NCBI GenBank assembly: GCA_035235625.1
Contig: CP141140.1
Span: forward strand, 38,249,351-38,313,350
Length of the DNA stretch: 64,000 nucleotides
From: Saururus chinensis
Lineage: Eukaryota; Streptophyta; Magnoliopsida; Piperales; Saururaceae
Direction: 5' to 3'
In this document: in pieces, positions 60,930 through 64,000 of the stretch
Position numbering within the stretch: the stretch's first letter is position 1
How the letters are laid out: every line of letters starts with the position of its first letter
The notes under the pieces: generated by a model
Told to the model about the DNA's origin: nothing
Databases searched by the model: none
What the model saw: the letters and a program-made list of their open reading frames with translations, nothing else
Program-made: the position numbers and the translations under genes

Positions 60930-61480
60930 CTCACAAGCCATCACTAGCGCATACATGCACTCCATACATACTTCAAACATACATGCTAGCCATCACTAGC
61001 ACATACATACACATCCATGCATACTTCAAACATGCACGTTAGCCATCACTAGCACATGCATAATCCATATTCGTAGAAACATCCTCGCTAGCCATCACTA
61101 GCACACACGTAATCCACATATGTAGAAACATACTCACTAGCCATCACTAGTACATACATACACATACGAAGCTTACCAACAAACATGATAACCATCACTA
61201 GCACATAATCAACATATGAAGCTTACCAACAAACACGCTAGCCATCACTAGCACATACTCAATAAACATACGAAGCTTACCAACAAACATGCTAGCCATC
61301 ACTAGCACATACTCAATAAACATACGAAGCTTACCAACAAACACGCTAGCCATCACTAGCACATACTCAATCAACACGCGAAGCTTACCAACAAACAAGC
61401 TAGCCATCACTAGCACATACTCAATCCACATACGAAGCTTACAAACATACACGCTAGCCATCACTAGCACATACATACTT
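60930..61480 (-). repeat. Minisatellite in LTR copy B, about 11 units of about 54 bp
   Basis: GCTAGCCATCACTAGC recurs about every 54 bp. The five units between about 61230 and 61480 are nearly identical (also sharing GAAGCTTACCAACAAAC), indicating recent local expansion relative to copy A. Confidence 0.9.
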
Positions 61481-63296
61481 CAAACATACTTATAGCCAAC
61501 ATGCATGTCATATGCATTTCAACATGGCATAATTCATCCTTTACATCATGCAAACGGATCATAATCTAACATCCATAGCATTCAATCATATAGCCTTAGC
61601 ATGCTGCTACTCATTCAAAGCATGCTATCATGAATTATGAGTTCAAAGCTCCCCTATCTCATAATCATGATGTTTGATGGAGAGCACATGATGGTGGCAA
61701 TGGAGTTGACGTTCAAAAGTTTTGCCAAGTTGAGAGAACTGTCGTCTCGAGGATTTTAGGAAGTGCCGAAAACAATCACAGCCAAATGGGGTGTTAGAAG
61801 TCAATGTGGCAAAATCTATGACCAACGGAGGCACACTAGGGTGGCCGAGAGAAAGGTCAAGCCAACATAAGTGGCGGTGCGACCAGATGTAAAGGGTGTA
61901 CTCACTGAAGGTCGGCCGGCAACTAAGAAGTACTTGACCGCCCGCAAGACATCAAAATCGGCCATAGACAGCACCCAACGGCGTTGATTTTGTGTCATCG
62001 AGGGCCCACATAAGGGTGGAGAGCATGGTGGAGGACTCCGATGTCAACTTCATTCGGTGACAGAGTCATTTGATGGTCAGGCAGCGCAAATACAGTGCAT
62101 AAACCCAAAAGCACACGCGTGGCCACATGCACACGTGGCAAAAAGTGCTATTCTAGGGGGAGCTGGGTCGGACTTTGGCGGCCCAAGGCCCACAAAAGGG
62201 AAACTGAGCTATGGCAAGGATGTGGTGGCCGATCGAAGCGGCAACATCTCCAATCACTACCCACAACCAACACATTAAGTGTGGGCAGTTGTGCATCTTG
62301 CACGGTATAGGGCAAAGGCAAGCTGCCCATTCCAACGAAGGTATAATTGGCCAAGTGGAGTTGACCCTCACTGTCACCAAGCTGGGGTAGAGCCCACGAT
62401 GGCCAAATGGCCCATAGCTCACCGATGGCAACGACCCGAGAAGCACCCAAAGCATTTAATCGTGAGTAGCAAGACAATAGGGGCTAAGTGGGGTTAGAAA
62501 CGGTAACTCCCTACCGACACTAGGTCGAGGTAGACTAGATGGAGTCCGTCTGGTGTCCGGACGATGACCAAAAATAGTGGTGTCTCAAAAATATACTCCA
62601 GACAGAGATGAAAATGTAACCAAAACCCGAACAAAGCATTGGTAGCTCATAGCGGAGCGAAGAAAGCATGGCGACGGCTCTAGCCAGCGCTTATGGGTTC
62701 CTAGTGGCCAACTAAACATAAGTCTAGTTGAGGATGACCACAAACAACATCAAAATCGCACCCCACGGCCCAAATACGAGATTTGCAGGAGAGAAAAACC
62801 GAAGAAATGTTTGGTACCTCATGGAGGAGCGAAGAGGTCATGGTGGCGGTCATAGCTGGTACCTACGGACTCATGGCGGTGAGGCAAAGAGTATCCTGAC
62901 AAGAATCGGCAAAATCTGATGATGGAGGAGGGAGAACGGAGCGACCAGAATCTCACTCCGGTTCTCACAAAAGTCACTGGACATGAAAAAGTTTTTGGGT
63001 GGAAAACTTATTGGAATCCGATGTTAGGATTTCAATTTATATACTCTTTTTAATTTTTTCATTTACATCCCCAACACGCGTTCACCTCCCGATTATGCGT
63101 TGTAGCTCCAAAATTCATGCCATAAGCGCATGGTGAAGCCTACGGCCCACAACTAAGCCCCACACCCGACTCTATGGGTATAAATAGGGAAAATACATAA
63201 ATATGAATACGCCGAAGCGTCACATTTTCCTACCAAAAATGACTACAAAAATAGCAAAAAATCACAAAAAATCATAGAAAAATCAGGGACATTACA

Positions 63297-63301
63297 ACAA
63301 C
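63297..63301. other. Target-site duplication of LTR copy B, right copy (ACAAC)
   Basis: ACAAC directly after CATTACA. Confidence 0.85.
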
Positions 63302-63558
63302 CTATGTCAATGAGCATTATATTCTTCTATACACATGCAACAACCATTAAGTGAATGTCTCATAATTGAGAAAAACAATCAAACCCGCTTGCTCAGGACA
63401 ATCCCTTGCGAGGAAGGTCCAAATTCCTAAAAAGAAAAACTAGAACGGTTTGGGTAAGTTCTCTAATTGGGAAGGTACCCCTTGCTCGCCCAGGACACTC
63501 CTTGTGGTTATTACTCTTCCGTCGGGTTCAGGTCAAGGGTGTATGGCGGGGCGTGACA

Positions 63559-64000
63559 TTGTGGGTTGAACTTGTTCATTAGGGGAAGTGACTCCCTGTA
63601 CTCCAAACTAACTTTTAGGGTTTTGTTAGGGCTATTTGGCAAAGTACTTGTCCATCTCTTATTAATAACATTGGCTAGTTGTCCGATTTGGGCTTTAGCT
63701 TCGTGATGGATTATGTATGAGAGTATAAGAGTTGGGGTTGAGATTGAAGGCCTTATTAGGCACTCAAGAAGTTGTCTGCCAAACTCGAGGTTTTTGAAAA
63801 GGGGTTGGTGGAGCTTGAAAGTTTGTTGAGGGGGTTGGTTGCCCATAGTGCTTTCGTTAGATGTATGCTAGAAAAGTTATGGTGATTCCTCCACCCAAGG
63901 TTGTATATATTAGAGAAATGATTATTATCGGTCTTAGAGAAGGCTTGGGTGGCATTGACATGAACATGGACAATCTCAGGGAATTGAGGCACAGAGGGAC
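63559..64000 (-). pseudogene. Athila-type gag fragment, minus strand
   Basis: The minus-strand frames 63756-63992 and 63511-63846 read PQFPEIVHVHVNATQAF, F-NIYNLGWRNHHNF, then PLFKNLEF, and AQIGQLANVINKR-TSTLP. These follow the young gag from just after the zinc knuckle through the Gln-rich linker. Frameshifted. It continues beyond the window on the right and is cut at 63558 by TGTCACGCCCC-side sequence of the minus-strand LTR, next to codons equivalent to NEQVQ in the young element. Confidence 0.85.

Larger units (their letters stand above)
58647..63296 (-). mobile_element. Solo LTR copy B of the large gypsy element (4650 bp), inverted relative of copy A
   Basis: On the minus strand it begins TGTAATGTCCCTGATTTTTC and ends GATTTTTC-side reversed, i.e. 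...CTCGGGTGTTACA, flanked by ACAAC. From 59768 to 63296 it is homologous to copy A (23157-24349 plus 46842-49153). The further 1.1 kb, 58647-59767, holds the LTR 3' end missing from copy A. It has no internal coding region. Tandem-repeat blocks lie at 59880-60200 and 60930-61480, plus a loose ACTCATACTCTTACAGTC block at 59390-59670. Confidence 0.87.
57721..63558 (-). mobile_element. Minus-strand LTR (about 1190 bp) interrupted by another LTR
   Basis: Segments 57721-58646 and 63297-63558 join smoothly across the ACAAC duplication of the inner LTR and have the same A/C-rich texture. The joined piece starts TGTCACGCCC and ends GGGCGTGACA, i.e. canonical TG...CA ends. Its ends also share an extended inverted similarity (TGTCACGCCC-G...ACACC...TGAC-TGAACCCG). 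The five bases outside differ (ATTGG versus TTGTG), so a simple solo LTR is not supported. The orientation is inferred from which end looks like an LTR start. Confidence 0.5.

Noticed and set aside
61198-61476. Minus-strand frame with repeated YVLVMAS units
   Set aside because: Translation of the 54-bp minisatellite in LTR copy B.
47560-61480. Regular repeats that could suggest a CRISPR array
   Set aside because: The repeats are contiguous minisatellite units without unique spacers, in a plant retrotransposon LTR.

Overview
This 64 kb window looks like repeat-dense nuclear DNA of a plant, most likely a flowering plant. It is AT-rich and has no intact host gene and no RNA gene that I can see. 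It is a nest of transposable elements: Ty3/gypsy (Athila-type and large-LTR, probably Tekay/Del-type), Ty1/copia and CACTA relics, plus short exon-like fragments of host genes. The species cannot be named from the sequence.

Layout. 1-3860: LTR-like noncoding DNA with a 202-bp tandem duplication. 3860-4881: decayed copia RT/RNase H end and a probable 3' LTR. 6154-9053: an old, decayed Athila LTR, leader and gag. 9054-12105: a decayed SIRE-like copia element. 13854-14465: a decayed copia gag. 14466-22330: a CACTA-type region with a captured-looking SET-domain exon (15916-15993) and a broken TNP2-type transposase. 23157-49153: a large LTR in + orientation, split by the main feature of the window. 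49154-51650: gene-fragment-bearing DNA (SAP18-like exon on +, NPH3-like exon on -). 51650-57720: LTR-like DNA split by a clean 3.56-kb solo LTR with a CATGG duplication. 57721-63558: a minus-strand LTR split by a 4.65-kb minus-strand solo LTR with an ACAAC duplication. That inner LTR is the inverted relative of the 23157-49153 copy. 63559-64000: an old Athila gag fragment on the minus strand.

The main feature is a young Athila-type element at 24350-46841, arranged LTR-internal-LTR-internal-LTR. It has three 1420-bp LTRs, two primer sites and two polypurine tracts, but only one outer target-site duplication (GTGTG at both outer edges). Both units carry gag, protease, RNase H, integrase and an extra ORF with a basic nuclear-localisation-like N-terminus. 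Both share the same in-frame loss of the reverse-transcriptase palm, so neither could copy itself without an outside enzyme. The remaining ORF breaks differ between units and are almost all single-base changes in short homopolymers.

The strongest unexplained signal is a promoter-like module built on the palindrome CGATCGATCG. It occurs four times in each Athila LTR. It recurs with a 19-nt exact match in the unrelated 3.56-kb solo LTR, and as an inverted 18-nt exact match upstream of the extra ORF. In the old Athila copy it appears with C-to-T/G-to-A changes at CpG sites.
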